Positions 25,318-34,216 are shown, counted from the first letter of the stretch. The stretch: 43,723 bases of DNA from Mollicutes bacterium (GCA_003557505.1 PWOH01000047.1:1-43723); one strand, 5' to 3'. Made by a program: numbers and translations. The notes: a model not told the origin generated them from the letters alone.

Positions 25318-27921
25318 ATGGACATGGCAAAAAAGTATGATCATAAACACGTTGAAGCCAACAAATACCAAACTTGGAAAGAAAACGGTTATTTTAAGAG
25401 TGGTGACACCTCTAAAAAACCCTACACAATTGTGATTCCACCGCCGAATGTCACAGGAAAACTCCATTTAGGACACGCCTGGGACAATACCTTACAAGAT
25501 ATCATCATTCGTCAAAAACGCATGGCTGGTTATGATGCGTTATATCTTCCGGGCATGGATCATGCCGGTATAGCAACGCAAGCTAAAGTTGATGCTTTAC
25601 TGAGAGAACGTGGTGAAGACCGTTTTTCTTTAGGGCGGGAACAGTTTTTAAAAGAGGCATGGGCCTGGAAAGAAGAATATGCTAAATTTATCCGTGAACA
25701 ATGGGCGGCATTAGGCATTAGCGTTGATTATGACAAGGAACGTTTCACCTTGGATGATGGGTGCAGTGACGCGGTTAAAACTGTCTTTTTCCGTTTGTAT
25801 GAAAAAGGCTTGATTTACCGCAAAGAACGCATTATTAACTGGGATGTCGAAGCTAAAACTGCCCTGTCAAATATTGAAGTTGAACATAAAGAAGTAGAAG
25901 GAGCCCTTTATTACTTCAAATATATGTTAGAAGATCATAGTGATTATATTTTAATCGCTACAACTCGTCCGGAAACAATCTTTGCGGATACAGCGGTTAT
26001 TGTTCATCCTGAAGATGAAGAACGTAAAAAATTCGTCGGTAAACGGGTGTTAATCCCAGGTACAAAGACAAGTGTATTGGTCATTGAAGATGATTATGTT
26101 AATCGTGAGTTTGGGACCGGTGCACTGAAGGTGACCCCGGCCCATGACCCCAATGACTTTGAAATTGGTGAACGTCATAATCTTGAAATGCCACATTGTA
26201 TGCATGAAGATGGCACGATGAATAAACTCGCACACAAATACGAAGGCATGGAACGCTTTGAGTGCCGTAGGACACTTGTGAAAGACTTGGAAAATGCTGG
26301 CCTTATGACCCATAAGGAAACACACATTCACAGTATCGGACATTCTGAACGTACTGATGTCATTGTTGAACCACGTTTATCAAAACAGTGGTTTGTTGAT
26401 ATGAAACCCCTCGCTGAAAAAGCACTAAAAGATTCCAGTGCTTCATTTGTTCCACCGCGTTTTGAAAAAATCTTCCGTCGTTGGATGGAAGATATCCAAG
26501 ATTGGTGTATTTCAAGACAACTGTGGTGGGGACACCGTATTCCTGCGTATTATAAAGGAGACGATGTTTATGTCGGAGACAATCCACCCGCCGGCTATGT
26601 CCAAGATGAAGATGTCTTAGACACTTGGTTCTCCAGTGCTTTGTGGCCATTTTCAACTTTGGGATGGCCCAACGAAACAAAAGATTTTAAGCGTTATTAT
26701 CCAGGCGATACGATGGTTACGGGCTATGATATTATTTTCTTTTGGGTGGCCCGTATGATTTTCCAAGGCTTGGAGTTCACGGGTAAAACCCCATTTAAAA
26801 ACGTCTTAATTCACGGCTTAATTCGCGATGAACAAGGCCGTAAAATGTCGAAGTCTCTGGGCAATGGCGTTGATCCAATGGACATTAAAGCACAATATGG
26901 AATCGATACTTTACGTTATTTCCTGACCACCAATAGTGCGCCTGGACAAGACCTGCGTTTTGAAATTGAAAAAGTTGAATCCAGTTGGAACTACATCAAC
27001 AAACTATGGAATATTTCGCGTTTTATGTTGATGCATATTGAAGGCATGACTGCTGAGGAGTTAACATTTGATGTGAATAATCTTGAACTTAAAGACCGTT
27101 ATATTCTCTCAAGATTAAACAGTACGATTAAAGAAGTTAACCGCAATTATGACCGGTTTGAGTTTGGTGAAGCGGCAAAAGCGTTATACAAATTCAGTTG
27201 GGATGAAGTTGCATCTTGGTATGTTGAAACATCAAAGATTGCCTTAGAATCTGACAATGGCACCAAAAATTCTACTACCAAAGCGATTATGTATCATGTT
27301 TGGGTCAACACGTTAAAGATGTTGCACCCATTTATGCCTTTTGTTACAGAAGAAATTTATCAATTACTTCCCCACAAAGAAACCAGCAGCATCATGATTG
27401 CCTCGTGGCCAACTGTAGAGGATGAACACATCGACACGCAAAGTGAAAAAGCATTTGATTCACTTAAAAACTTGATCACACGCATTAGGAACGTTAGAAA
27501 TGAATACGATGTTTCCATGAAGCAAACAATTGATATACTCATTGAGACTGATCCGAAAACACAAAAAACATTCAATGATAATCTCGATATCATCAAGCGT
27601 TTCACCAATCCACAGACCATAACAATGGATACTCAAGTGCCACACTCCAACGATAATTTGTCCTTTGTTGAAGCGGCATTTACCATCTATATCCCTCTCG
27701 GTGACTTGGTAGATTTAGAAGCTGAACTTGCCAAACAAAGAAATGAAGAAAAACGATTATACGGCGAAATCAACCGAGCGAAAGGCATGCTGAATAATGA
27801 AAAATTTGTAGCGAAAGCGCCGAAAGAAAAAGTGGCAGCGGAAAGGGAAAAACTTCAAAGCTATGAAAAACAACTCGACAATGTACAAAAGCGAATCAAA
27901 GAACTTGAAACAACCGTTTAG
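25318..27921 (+). CDS. valS: Valine-tRNA ligase
   Basis: ValRS charges valine tRNA. The 867-residue class I synthetase has HLGH at 50-53 (PPPNVTGKLHLGHAW), an editing (CP1) domain with the TTRPETIFADTAVIVHPED segment, KMSKS at 509-513, the anticodon-binding domain and a C-terminal coiled coil of about 65 residues rich in Glu, Lys and Arg. GGGAG at 25306-25310 is 7 bases before the ATG at 25318, which favours it over the ATG at 25324. The valine T-box upstream confirms the amino acid. folC overlaps its 3' end. Confidence 0.98.
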   Translation: MDMAKKYDHKHVEANKYQTWKENGYFKSGDTSKKPYTIVIPPPNVTGKLHLGHAWDNTLQDIIIRQKRMAGYDALYLPGMDHAGIATQAKVDALLRERGEDRFSLGREQFLKEAWAWKEEYAKFIREQWAALGISVDYDKERFTLDDGCSDAVKTVFFRLYEKGLIYRKERIINWDVEAKTALSNIEVEHKEVEGALYYFKYMLEDHSDYILIATTRPETIFADTAVIVHPEDEERKKFVGKRVLIPGTKTSVLVIEDDYVNREFGTGALKVTPAHDPNDFEIGERHNLEMPHCMHEDGTMNKLAHKYEGMERFECRRTLVKDLENAGLMTHKETHIHSIGHSERTDVIVEPRLSKQWFVDMKPLAEKALKDSSASFVPPRFEKIFRRWMEDIQDWCISRQLWWGHRIPAYYKGDDVYVGDNPPAGYVQDEDVLDTWFSSALWPFSTLGWPNETKDFKRYYPGDTMVTGYDIIFFWVARMIFQGLEFTGKTPFKNVLIHGLIRDEQGRKMSKSLGNGVDPMDIKAQYGIDTLRYFLTTNSAPGQDLRFEIEKVESSWNYINKLWNISRFMLMHIEGMTAEELTFDVNNLELKDRYILSRLNSTIKEVNRNYDRFEFGEAAKALYKFSWDEVASWYVETSKIALESDNGTKNSTTKAIMYHVWVNTLKMLHPFMPFVTEEIYQLLPHKETSSIMIASWPTVEDEHIDTQSEKAFDSLKNLITRIRNVRNEYDVSMKQTIDILIETDPKTQKTFNDNLDIIKRFTNPQTITMDTQVPHSNDNLSFVEAAFTIYIPLGDLVDLEAELAKQRNEEKRLYGEINRAKGMLNNEKFVAKAPKEKVAAEREKLQSYEKQLDNVQKRIKELETTV

Positions 27922-29176
27922 TCATTTGAGTGAGGCACAAAAGTGGATTGAATCGGTTGAAAAATTCGGTGAAAAATACGACCTTATTCGTATGGAAAAT
28001 GCTTGTGCAATGCTTGATAACCCCCAAAACAGCTTTAAATCAGTCCATATCGGTGGAACTAATGGCAAGGGTTCAACCTTGCAATATCTCAATCAAATTC
28101 TGATTGAAAGTGGCTATGAAGTAGGGACTTTTACAAGTCCCTACATAGTCCATTTCAATGAACGCATTACCATTAGTAACGCAATGATCAGTGATGAGGA
28201 TTTACTACACTATATTAATGTTATATACCAACTGCAAGATGACTATAAACGTCAGTATAATGATCAAATCACCTTTTTTGAACTCGTCACACTCATTAGT
28301 TTTTTGTATTTTGAAGCTAAACAACCAGATATTGTATTGTATGAAGTCGGTCTGGGTGGCAGTTTGGATGCGACGAATGTCATCACCCCTTTACTCGCGA
28401 TTATTACCTCAATTGGCTATGATCACATGGGGGTTTTAGGCAATACATTAGAAAGCATTGCCAAAAACAAGCTTGGTATTGTAAAAGAAAATATTCCTTT
28501 AGTCACTGGAATCACCCAAGAAACGCTGTTTTCACTATTTAATTTGTATACGAATAAATTAGGAGGAACTGTCACTTTCACACACAATATTCGCCCGGAT
28601 GCTGTTGTTTATGAACACCCAACATCATTTCAACTAAACAATACACAATATACTCTCAACATGCCGGGTGAGCATCAAATACGTAATGCGATAGTTGCGC
28701 TTGAAGCCGCGCGTGTATTAAAAGAACATTTCGGCTTTGTCATCGAGACACCCCATAAAGTCAATGGTTTAAAGAAAGCTCATATGCCTGGTCGTTTTGA
28801 AAGTTTTAAAGGTGTGATCCTTGATGGTGCCCATAATATTAACGGACTTGAAGCCTCTTTACAGACGCTTCAGACATATTATCCCGAAACCTTAAAAACC
28901 ATTGTCTTTACTGTTATGGCCGATAAAGATTATAAACCGATGCTTGATTTGCTGGATAAATACGCAGATAACATTGTTTTCACGCAAATTCCTATCCTAC
29001 GTAGTGAAAAAGCTAAAACGCTTTATCATAAAAGCCAGCATCCCAACAAAGTCTATTTTGAAGACTATCAAGCTGCTTACGCACATGTAAAAACATTAAA
29101 AGACCATATCGTCCTTATCACAGGCTCTTTATATTTTATAAGTATGATTCGCCACCATATTATCGCAAATACCTAA
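27863..29176 (+). CDS. folC: Folylpolyglutamate synthase / dihydrofolate synthase
   Basis: FolC adds glutamates to folate and in many bacteria to dihydropteroate. The 437-residue protein has the Mur-ligase fold: the P-loop IGGTNGKGST, the GLGGSLDATNV segment, the ITSIGYDHMGVLGNT region and PGRFE followed by DGAHN. The start is uncertain: ATG 27863 and ATG 27881 both lie inside valS and neither has a clear ribosome binding site, so translation probably relies on valS coupling. The valS-folC pair is conserved in Firmicutes. It supplies folates for the ThyA/FolA cycle encoded upstream. Confidence 0.93.
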   Translation: MKNNSTMYKSESKNLKQPFSHLSEAQKWIESVEKFGEKYDLIRMENACAMLDNPQNSFKSVHIGGTNGKGSTLQYLNQILIESGYEVGTFTSPYIVHFNERITISNAMISDEDLLHYINVIYQLQDDYKRQYNDQITFFELVTLISFLYFEAKQPDIVLYEVGLGGSLDATNVITPLLAIITSIGYDHMGVLGNTLESIAKNKLGIVKENIPLVTGITQETLFSLFNLYTNKLGGTVTFTHNIRPDAVVYEHPTSFQLNNTQYTLNMPGEHQIRNAIVALEAARVLKEHFGFVIETPHKVNGLKKAHMPGRFESFKGVILDGAHNINGLEASLQTLQTYYPETLKTIVFTVMADKDYKPMLDLLDKYADNIVFTQIPILRSEKAKTLYHKSQHPNKVYFEDYQAAYAHVKTLKDHIVLITGSLYFISMIRHHIIANT

Positions 29177-29199
29177 AGCATTCATTGGAATGCTTTTTC
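29175..29199 (+). terminator. Terminator of valS-folC
   Basis: AAAGCATTC (29175-29183) / GAATGCTTT (29188-29196), ATTG loop, T tail. The stem starts within the folC stop codon. Confidence 0.88.
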
Positions 29200-29222
29200 T
29201 TTAGGATTAAAGACCCAAAATA

Positions 29223-29231
29223 TGGTAAAAT
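29223..29231 (+). promoter_or_regulatory. Extended -10 promoter of the phospholipase D gene
   Basis: TGG-TAAAAT with hexamer at 29226-29231; no -35 match at normal spacing. Confidence 0.5.
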
Positions 29232-29256
29232 AATACTGACAAAGGGAGGGAAGCAC

Positions 29257-30648
29257 ATGCGAAATATCATAAAAGTAATTACGATAGGGTTTTTATTATT
29301 TTTAAGCTATACATTTGTCTTTGGTTTTATCGTGTTTAATCTCCCACTTATAAGTCCTTCTGAACTTAGTTATGACTATCGTGAGATGTTGGTTGAATCA
29401 TCTGAGCCTACATATGCCTATGTATTGGAAGATAAAAAAATCGCCATTGATGCCAGATTAGCTTTGATTAAAGAAGCAGAAGAGACCATCAATATTTCAT
29501 ATTATACGATTCATGGTGGGACAGCGCGCAATCTGTTTTTTGGAGCACTCTTGGAAAAAGCCGATGCAGGGATAGAAGTCAATATTATCATTGATCACAT
29601 GTTTTATTATCAAACTAGAGATGCAGCCATCTATTACGAAGTCATGATGGCCCATGAGAATATCGATGTTAAATTGTATGAACCCTACAATCCTTTTTTA
29701 CCCTACACAATACAAAACCGACTTCATGATAAGTTAATCATGATTGATGATTCTTATGGCATCATCGGTGGTAGAAATATTGGTGATCGCTATTATGAAG
29801 TTGAAACGGACTATGAAAGAAAAACATTTGATCGTGACGTGTTGATATTCGGAGAAGGCTCACATTCAACCGTATCGGCAATGAATGATTATTATGAGTT
29901 GTTGTTCAATCATGATTTTTCCGTTTTGCAATCAGCCCAAATGACCGATGAGCATCGCGAAATGAAATCATTTTTAGTGGATAAATTTTTAGCGTATCAA
30001 GTGCACAATGATTTGAATGAAACCCTTGATGTTTTACACAATGATGCCATCCCCGTTAAAAACGCAACCTTCATGCATAGTCCTCTTGATCGCATGCACA
30101 AACATCCAGTCATTGTTGAAACGTTATCACAAATGGCGGAGTCTTATGATGAATGGTTTATCCAATCACCTTATATTATTTTTTCCTCATTAATGAAAGA
30201 TTATCTTCCTGATTCTAGTGATAAAGAAATTACATTCTTATCGAATAATCCGGCAGCGAGTACCAATTTGTTTGCTATGTCAGGGTATAACCGTCATAAA
30301 CCTCATTTAAGTGAAGTGGGGACGCTTTATGAGTTTCAACATGAACACTCACTCCATGGCAAAAGCTTTATTTTTGGACGTGAAGTCAGTGTTATTGGCT
30401 CACTTAACCTTGACCCTCGCAGCACCACCTTATCAACAGAGAGTGTCATGGTTTTATACGGTGAAGCCTTTACAGAAGCGTTTTATGATGATGTAATCAA
30501 TTGGTATTTAGAACGGTCCTTAGAAATTGATACTGAAGGCAATGTGATAGATAACCCTAATGTTGAACATTATGAAATTACCACCGCAAAACGTATTGCA
30601 ATACGCATTGCAGGCATATTCACTTATTTCTTTGATTCGATGCTTTAG
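29257..30648 (+). CDS. Phospholipase D family protein, ClsC/cardiolipin synthase-like
   Basis: A 463-residue protein with one N-terminal membrane helix (about residues 5-27) and two PLD domains. The first HKD motif is HDKLIMIDDSYGIIGGRN and the second HGKSFIFGREVSVIGSLNLDPRS, so both catalytic His-Lys sets are complete. The NLDPRS ending resembles ClsC (YmdC) of E. coli more than Firmicute ClsA, which has two long N-terminal helices. It may condense phosphatidylglycerol into cardiolipin or cleave a phosphodiester; this is inference. GGGAGGG precedes ATG 29257. Three genes follow closely in the same direction. Confidence 0.88.
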   Translation: MRNIIKVITIGFLLFLSYTFVFGFIVFNLPLISPSELSYDYREMLVESSEPTYAYVLEDKKIAIDARLALIKEAEETINISYYTIHGGTARNLFFGALLEKADAGIEVNIIIDHMFYYQTRDAAIYYEVMMAHENIDVKLYEPYNPFLPYTIQNRLHDKLIMIDDSYGIIGGRNIGDRYYEVETDYERKTFDRDVLIFGEGSHSTVSAMNDYYELLFNHDFSVLQSAQMTDEHREMKSFLVDKFLAYQVHNDLNETLDVLHNDAIPVKNATFMHSPLDRMHKHPVIVETLSQMAESYDEWFIQSPYIIFSSLMKDYLPDSSDKEITFLSNNPAASTNLFAMSGYNRHKPHLSEVGTLYEFQHEHSLHGKSFIFGREVSVIGSLNLDPRSTTLSTESVMVLYGEAFTEAFYDDVINWYLERSLEIDTEGNVIDNPNVEHYEITTAKRIAIRIAGIFTYFFDSML

Positions 30649-30657
30649 GAGGCTATT

Positions 30658-31554
30658 ATGGATATACTTATTAAGCACTATTTAACGCATTCAGGACGTG
30701 CCCTCGAACAGGCAAGATTTGCTTATTGGTTTGAAAAGGGTAGTAAAGAAGCGGTTATTGATGCCTTAAAATCTTATCAGAATGCTGATGGAGGTTTTGG
30801 TCATGGCTTAGAACCTGATTTTCTTAATCCCAATAGCAATCCTATTGACACTTGGACCGCTTGTAATATATTAGAAGAAATTGCGATTGATACAAACCAT
30901 GAGATGATGCAACGGTTACTTGGCTACTTATTAAGAACGCCCCATAAAGAAAATTGGCACTATTACTTTAGAATCCCATCCAACAACGATTATCCACATG
31001 CTCCGTGGTGGCATTATACAATGGATAATGCCATTGAGGGTTATAATCCGAGTGCTTCACTTTTAGGCTTTTTATTCAAACACCTTTCCAAAGAAAACGA
31101 CCAGTATGAATTGATTACCAAAGCCCTTAACAAAGCCATAGAATACTTTATTGAAAACGATGTTGAAGAAATGCATGAACTACGTTGTTTCAATGAACTT
31201 TATCGTTATACAAAGAATCGTCGTGACAATAAGGCTTTTCGCCGGAAACTTAGAGGCCAAAATTTACGTGTTTTAGCGCGTGATACTACCAAATGGTTTA
31301 CCACCTATTGTACGCGTCCATCACAGCTTTTTATCGCACCAGATGTTCCCGGTGCAAAGGAAGCATCAGCTTTAATAGATAAAGAAATTCAGTTAATGAT
31401 AAAAAATCGCAATCAAGAGGGTGTTTTTGATATCAACTGGTCATGGGAGCAATATGAAGAACATTTTCGCATTGCTAAACGTCAATGGATGGGCATCATT
31501 GCGTTTGAAACATTGAAACGAGCGCACCTATTTAACATAAATACTAAATTATGA
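30658..31554 (+). CDS. Alpha-toroid (terpenoid cyclase / prenyltransferase-like) protein of unknown function
   Basis: A 298-residue soluble protein. The sequence SYQNADGGFGHGLEPDF (about residues 40-56) is the repeat signature of the squalene-hopene cyclase / prenyltransferase alpha-toroid fold, and YGVFDINWSW-like repeats recur near the C-terminus (EGVFDINWSWEQY). There is no DxDD cyclase motif and the protein is half the size of a real cyclase, so a terpene reaction should not be assumed. TTAGGAGG lies within the preceding stop region, and the gap to the phospholipase D gene is 9 bases, indicating an operon. Possible roles such as carbohydrate or lipid binding are open. Confidence 0.75.
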   Translation: MDILIKHYLTHSGRALEQARFAYWFEKGSKEAVIDALKSYQNADGGFGHGLEPDFLNPNSNPIDTWTACNILEEIAIDTNHEMMQRLLGYLLRTPHKENWHYYFRIPSNNDYPHAPWWHYTMDNAIEGYNPSASLLGFLFKHLSKENDQYELITKALNKAIEYFIENDVEEMHELRCFNELYRYTKNRRDNKAFRRKLRGQNLRVLARDTTKWFTTYCTRPSQLFIAPDVPGAKEASALIDKEIQLMIKNRNQEGVFDINWSWEQYEEHFRIAKRQWMGIIAFETLKRAHLFNINTKL

Positions 31555-31563
31555 GGAGATACT

Positions 31564-31602
31564 ATGATCATTCATGGATTAAGGCCACTGCGCCGTCGAT
31601 AA
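31564..31602 (+). CDS. Putative 12-residue leader peptide
   Basis: A complete micro-ORF, MIIHGLRPLRRR and TAA stop, with AGGAG at 31554-31558, 5 bases before its ATG. Its stop is 2 bases before a hairpin that masks the ribosome binding site of the next gene. The Arg-Arg-Arg end fits the R/K-x-R/K pattern at which macrolide-bound ribosomes stall in several known resistance leaders. The ORF may instead be chance or a decayed gene start; no experiment is available. Confidence 0.5.
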   Translation: MIIHGLRPLRRR

Positions 31603-31604
31603 GA

Positions 31605-31639
31605 CTCTCTTTAACATCAAATAATAAAATTAAGGAGAG
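31605..31639 (+). promoter_or_regulatory. Ribosome-binding-site sequestering hairpin (putative translational attenuator)
   Basis: CTCTCTTTAA (31605-31614) pairs over ten positions, one of them G-U, with TTAAGGAGAG (31630-31639), which contains the AAGGAG site for the ATG at 31645. The loop is 15 bases. There is no T run, so control would be at translation. TTAAGG also occurs inside the leader ORF (31579-31584) and could compete for the left arm. Confidence 0.6.
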
Positions 31640-31644
31640 CACAT

Positions 31645-32295
31645 ATGAACGTTCCCAATCATCTTATAAAACAAAAGTTACAGAATGTATTTTTTATTCT
31701 CGGTAGTAACTGCGGGGGTAAATCCAGTATGGCCAAAGCCTTGGCTGAAAAGCATGACATGGTTTTATATAGCGCCGACGAACATTACTGGAATCACCGT
31801 AAACAAACAGATTCGGCTGTAGAGGTCAATATGAACCGACCGTTTCATGGCTGGGATGAATATTTTTCTCGTAATCCTCGAGATCAAGCGAAGTGGTTAC
31901 TGCGTTGTAAAGATGAGGAGATTCCCTATATTCTTTGCGATTTAATGGTACTTGCATCGTCTACTGATAAGAAAATTATTGTCGACACGCATAACATGGG
32001 AGATTTAGCGAAGGAAATTACCAATTATAATCGTGTGATTTATCTTTATGCCGATGAAGAGACTGTTCGAAATGATTTTTTTGAAAGAGAAGATAAATTG
32101 CCCCTGCTAAAAGTGATTCAAACCAAAACAACACATCCAGATAAAGCCCTTAACAATTTACTTGAAACGGTATCACTCATTGCACGAAGCGAAATTGATG
32201 AAGCATTATCATCTAATTTCAAAACCCATCAACGCACACTCAACATATCGTTCGAAGAGCGTATGACCCTTGTAGAAAAACATTTTAAGTTATAA
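31645..32295 (+). CDS. P-loop kinase-like protein of unknown substrate
   Basis: A 216-residue protein with Walker A GSNCGGKSS at residues 20-28 close to the N-terminus, then SADEHYW and a hydrophobic strand with KIIVDTH that may be Walker B. The layout resembles nucleotide/nucleoside or antibiotic kinases of the P-loop fold (adenylate, shikimate or chloramphenicol phosphotransferase type), but no substrate motif is recognised. AAGGAG at 31633-31638 is the ribosome binding site and is buried in the hairpin described at 31605-31639. The product is thus likely made only when the hairpin opens. It is the last gene of the phospholipase D - toroid cluster and ends in a strong terminator. Confidence 0.75.
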   Translation: MNVPNHLIKQKLQNVFFILGSNCGGKSSMAKALAEKHDMVLYSADEHYWNHRKQTDSAVEVNMNRPFHGWDEYFSRNPRDQAKWLLRCKDEEIPYILCDLMVLASSTDKKIIVDTHNMGDLAKEITNYNRVIYLYADEETVRNDFFEREDKLPLLKVIQTKTTHPDKALNNLLETVSLIARSEIDEALSSNFKTHQRTLNISFEERMTLVEKHFKL

Positions 32296-32326
32296 TCTAG
32301 GAGGACTTCGGTCCTCCTAGATTTTA
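32294..32326 (+). terminator. Terminator of the kinase gene
   Basis: A 13-bp perfect stem (32294-32306 / 32311-32323) with TTCG loop and T tail; the most stable hairpin in the window. Confidence 0.92.
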
Positions 32327-32369
32327 TGTTTGTAACACTTTGATTAACCGTCTTTAAGGAAGTGAAACC

Positions 32370-33416
32370 ATGAAAACCATTGAAAACCCTAAAAAGTTTG
32401 CACACGATTTATGTGATTGGTACCGTGATAATAAGCGGGATTTACCGTTTAGAAAATCAAAAGATCCCTATAAGATATTTCTCAGTGAACTGATGTTGCA
32501 ACAAACCCAAATCGCGACAATGATTCCTTATTATGAACGGTTTATCGAACGTTTTCCTACTATTAAAGCACTGGCTGAGGCCAATCAAGATGAGGTGCTC
32601 AAATATTGGGAAGGCTTAGGCTATTATTCCCGAGCACGCTATATCCATGAAAGTGCACAAATGATTATGAATACGTATGATGGGATCTTTCCTGAGGCAT
32701 TAAATGATATTGAAGCGTTAAAAGGTGTAGGTCGCTATACTTCTAGAGCGATTCATTCCATTGCTTATGATGAACCATCGGTGGCGGTTGATGGAAATGT
32801 CATGCGGGTGATGAGTCGTGTATTATTGTTTGATGAAGACATACGCAAAACTAAAAACATGCGTCTTATTGAAGATACCTTGAAAAATGTTATAGTCCAT
32901 GAAAAACCTGCCGATTTTACCCAAGCGTTAATGGAACTCGGTGCCCTCGTTTGTAAGAAAAGTCCTTTGTGTGAAGCATGCCCGTTGAAACACCATTGTT
33001 TCGCATACAAACAAAATAGACAAAATGATTACCCTGTTGTCTCAAAATTAAAGGATAAAACAACACATACGTTTAGTGTGATGATTGTTCGTAAGGGTAA
33101 CTGCTATATTTTAAATCAACGTCCACCTAAAGGATTACTTGCAAATATGTATGAGTTCCCTCAATATGAGACATCCAAAAATAACGCGCTGAAACAGCTT
33201 GTTAAGGATTATGAGTTAGTGCTTGATTCAGTCGATACACTGGGCACGATTACTCACATCTTTACCCATAAAATATGGACGATGCATGTTTATGCAGTTA
33301 ATGCGGAAAATGTACCAGACAACCAAATCTATGCATTGAATACATTCCCTCACGCTGTATCCAAGGCCCATTTAAAGATTATTGATCTGTTAAAAGAAAA
33401 AAACCTCCCTTTATAG
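32370..33416 (+). CDS. mutY: A/G-specific adenine DNA glycosylase
   Basis: MutY removes adenine mispaired with 8-oxoguanine. The 348-residue protein has the helix-hairpin-helix glycosylase core with the catalytic glutamate in SELMLQQTQ, the LKGVGRYTSRAI hairpin and the aspartate in VAVDGNVMRV. The iron-sulfur loop CKKSPLCEACPLKHHC has the C-x5-C-x2-C-x5-C spacing. The C-terminal Nudix-like domain (about 230-345) that recognises 8-oxoguanine is present. GGAAGTGA precedes the ATG. radC starts 27 bases downstream with its own ribosome binding site, so the two repair-related genes may be co-transcribed. Confidence 0.95.
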   Translation: MKTIENPKKFAHDLCDWYRDNKRDLPFRKSKDPYKIFLSELMLQQTQIATMIPYYERFIERFPTIKALAEANQDEVLKYWEGLGYYSRARYIHESAQMIMNTYDGIFPEALNDIEALKGVGRYTSRAIHSIAYDEPSVAVDGNVMRVMSRVLLFDEDIRKTKNMRLIEDTLKNVIVHEKPADFTQALMELGALVCKKSPLCEACPLKHHCFAYKQNRQNDYPVVSKLKDKTTHTFSVMIVRKGNCYILNQRPPKGLLANMYEFPQYETSKNNALKQLVKDYELVLDSVDTLGTITHIFTHKIWTMHVYAVNAENVPDNQIYALNTFPHAVSKAHLKIIDLLKEKNLPL

Positions 33417-33443
33417 AATCATTAGGTTAAAGGAGAGGATACA

Positions 33444-34121
33444 ATGTATATCATTAAGGAAATGCCAACGAATGAACGCCCCCGAGAACGATTTTTGCAT
33501 TATGGCCGTGAAGCCTTGTCAAACAAAGAGTTACTAGCAATTATCTTAAGAACCGGGACCCAATCGATGAATGTGTTGGATATGTCTACAGAGATTCTGA
33601 AAAGATTTGACTCAATTCGTGCCATTAATGCATGTAGTGTTAAAGACTTGACATCAATTCGTGGCCTCGGTCCAACCAAAGCCATTCAAGTACTGAGTGC
33701 GCTTGAGTTAGGGAAGCGATTGTATGAAGAACAGTTTAATAAAAACGATATGTTAAACTCTCCTGAAGTCGTTTATGCTTTTATGCGACCAAAAGTCGAA
33801 ATGGAAGAACAGGAAAACTTCTACGTATTATATCTGGATACGAAAGCGAAATTAATCAAAGCGGTCAAATTATTTGTAGGGACACTCTCTAGTGCAATAG
33901 TTCATCCCCGTGAGATATTCAAGCACGCGGTTAAACTTAGTGCGGCTTCCCTTATCATTGTTCACAATCATCCTTCCGGAGATCCAAACCCATCCCATAG
34001 TGATATAGATATTACAAAAATGATCGAAAAAAATGGTCATCTTATGGATATTCAACTGATGGATCATATCATCGTTGGTAAGGGAAAATACTATTCCTTC
34101 AAAGAACACGGGAAAATGTAA
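33444..34121 (+). CDS. radC: RadC family JAMM-domain protein
   Basis: A 225-residue protein with the N-terminal helix-hairpin-helix part (RERFLHYGREALSNKELLAIILRTG, SIRGLGPTKAIQ) and the C-terminal JAMM metallo-domain. The metal motif is complete: VHNHPSGDPNPSHSD (His-x-His and Asp). The family was named for repair but its biochemical role is unsettled. AAAGGAGAGG precedes the ATG. In Bacillus radC is followed by mreBCD and minCD; here the next gene is rplU, after about 190 bases of promoters and leader. Confidence 0.95.
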   Translation: MYIIKEMPTNERPRERFLHYGREALSNKELLAIILRTGTQSMNVLDMSTEILKRFDSIRAINACSVKDLTSIRGLGPTKAIQVLSALELGKRLYEEQFNKNDMLNSPEVVYAFMRPKVEMEEQENFYVLYLDTKAKLIKAVKLFVGTLSSAIVHPREIFKHAVKLSAASLIIVHNHPSGDPNPSHSDIDITKMIEKNGHLMDIQLMDHIIVGKGKYYSFKEHGKM

Positions 34122-34128
34122 TTAATCC

Positions 34129-34157
34129 TTTACACGAGGTACTTGATTGTGTATAAT
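34129..34157 (+). promoter_or_regulatory. Promoter P1 of rplU with a dyad over the -10 box
   Basis: TTTACA (34129-34134), 17-base spacer and TATAAT (34152-34157). The perfect dyad CTTGATT (34142-34148) / AATCAAG (34158-34164) brackets the -10 box. Confidence 0.65.
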
Positions 34158-34187
34158 AATCAAGAATGCAAAGCTATCGCTATATTA

Positions 34188-34216
34188 TTGACAAAACCCT
34201 TGTTATTTGATATTAT
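34188..34216 (+). promoter_or_regulatory. Promoter P2 of rplU
   Basis: Consensus TTGACA (34188-34193), 17-base spacer, TGA-TATTAT (hexamer 34211-34216). Transcription would start just at the leader hairpin. Confidence 0.8.

Noticed and set aside
26050-26680. Minus-strand ORFs within valS and similar long antisense frames elsewhere
   Set aside because: They are shadows of strongly supported plus-strand genes and have no ribosome binding site or family match.
30658-31554. Squalene or hopene cyclase
   Set aside because: The QNADGGFG repeat fits the alpha-toroid fold, but the protein is about 300 residues long and has no DxDD motif.
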